In this document: positions 63,321 to 64,000 of the stretch, piece after piece
How the letters are laid out: the number at the start of each line of letters is the position of its first letter
Position numbering within the stretch: position 1 is the first letter of the stretch
NCBI GenBank assembly: GCA_033782935.1
Contig: JAWQEG010001374.1
Location: 136,001 to 200,000 of the forward strand
Source of the DNA: Petrolisthes cinctipes
Taxonomy: Eukaryota; Arthropoda; Malacostraca; Decapoda; Porcellanidae
DNA: 64,000 nt
Direction: 5' to 3'
Position numbers and translations under genes: made by a program
The notes under the pieces: generated by a model
Told to the model about the DNA's origin: nothing
The model's input: only the letters and a program-made list of their open reading frames with translations
Databases searched by the model: none

Positions 63321-63399
63321 ATGCGGTGTACAGCTTGTGGGGTTGGTTGGTGATTTAAAGAGAATGGGGAAAGTAAGATAGCAGAACGAGAGGTAGTAG

Positions 63400-63965
63400 A
63401 TATAGCAGGAAGAGAGAGGAAGGAGGGGAGGGAGAGAACGATGGAGAGGAGATAGAAAGGAAGGGAGGGAGAGAAAGGAAGGGAGGAAGGAGATAGAAAG
63501 GGAGGTGAGAGAACGTAAGGGAGGAGAGAGAACGATGGAGAGGAGATAGAAAGATGGAGAGGAGATAGAAAGGAAGGGAGGGAGAGAAAGGAAGGGAGGG
63601 AGAGAAAGGAAGGGAAGTGAGAGAAAGGAAGGGAGGAAGGAGAGAGAAAGGAAGGGAGGGAGAGAAAGGAAGGGAGAGAAAGGAAGAGAGGTGAGAGAAA
63701 GGAAGGGAAGTGAGAGAAAGGAAGAGAGGTGAGAGAAAGGAAGGGAGGGAGAGAAAGGAAGAGAGGTGAGAGAAAGGAAGGGAGGGAGGGAGAGAAAGGA
63801 AGGGAGGGAGAGAAAGGAAGAGAGGTAAGAGAAAGGAAGGGAGGGAGAGAAAGGAAGGGAGGGAGAGAAAGGAAGAGAGGTGAGAGAAAGGAATGGAGGG
63901 AGAGAAAGGAAGAGAGGTAAGAGAAAGGAAGGGAGGGAGAGAAAGGAAGGGAGGGAGAGATGTCA
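63400..63965. repeat. Polypurine minisatellite
   Basis: Units of about 17-22 bases of the type GGAGGGAGAGAAAGGAAG, mixed with AGAGGTGAGAGAAAGGAAG, continue to near the window edge. The open frames here are repeat artefacts. Confidence 0.93.
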
Positions 63966-64000
63966 GTGAGAGGCAGGACAAGAAGGATATGGCAGGGGTG

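Noticed and set aside
63355..63981. 208-residue Ser/Leu/Pro reading frame
   Set aside because: It is a translation of the polypurine minisatellite.

Overview
The window looks like nuclear DNA of an arthropod, most plausibly a decapod crustacean. This is an inference from three things: intron-rich animal genes, a very high load of long CA, CT, GA and ATT microsatellites, and many short inverted-repeat transposons. There is no operon structure and no CRISPR array. Genes are spread over both strands with introns of 0.2 to 5.3 kb. Exons were placed by protein similarity recalled from known families, GT/AG sites and phase continuity.

Layout from left to right. 309-10550 (-): a 168-aa RGG-box glycine/arginine-rich protein with a non-coding first exon. 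10560-16350: intergenic DNA with nested palindromic repeats, plus LTR-like units next to a frameshifted Y-box-type cold-shock-domain reading frame. 16354-22118 (+): a nine-exon proline/hydroxyproline dehydrogenase (PRODH2-like, 534 aa). 23692-25548 (-): a 5'-truncated LINE with a 15-bp target duplication, followed by a second LINE relic on the + strand. 26334-27321 (-): BLOC1S1. 27.5-30.7 kb: a cluster of MITEs. 31917-35605 (+): a single-domain rhodanese. 38756-43669 (-): GEMIN2. 43.7-49.9 kb: more MITEs and microsatellites. 49921-52457 (+): a secreted group XII-like phospholipase A2. 54583-56133 (+): a single-exon rhodopsin-family GPCR with altered TM6 and TM7 motifs. 56.1-64 kb: TTAA-flanked MITEs, G-rich and C-rich tracts, minisatellites and microsatellites, with no gene seen.

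The genes do not form one pathway. They are mostly housekeeping functions (proline catabolism, lysosome-related organelle biogenesis, sulfur transfer, SMN-complex snRNP assembly) plus two receptor or secreted products. The most distinctive content is the mobile-element layer: a hAT-type MITE with an exact 8-bp duplication, a family with GGTAAATATTG ends and an 8-bp duplication, TA-flanked hairpins (one starting 6 bases inside an intron), and TTAA-flanked elements that sit back to back sharing a single TTAA at two loci.
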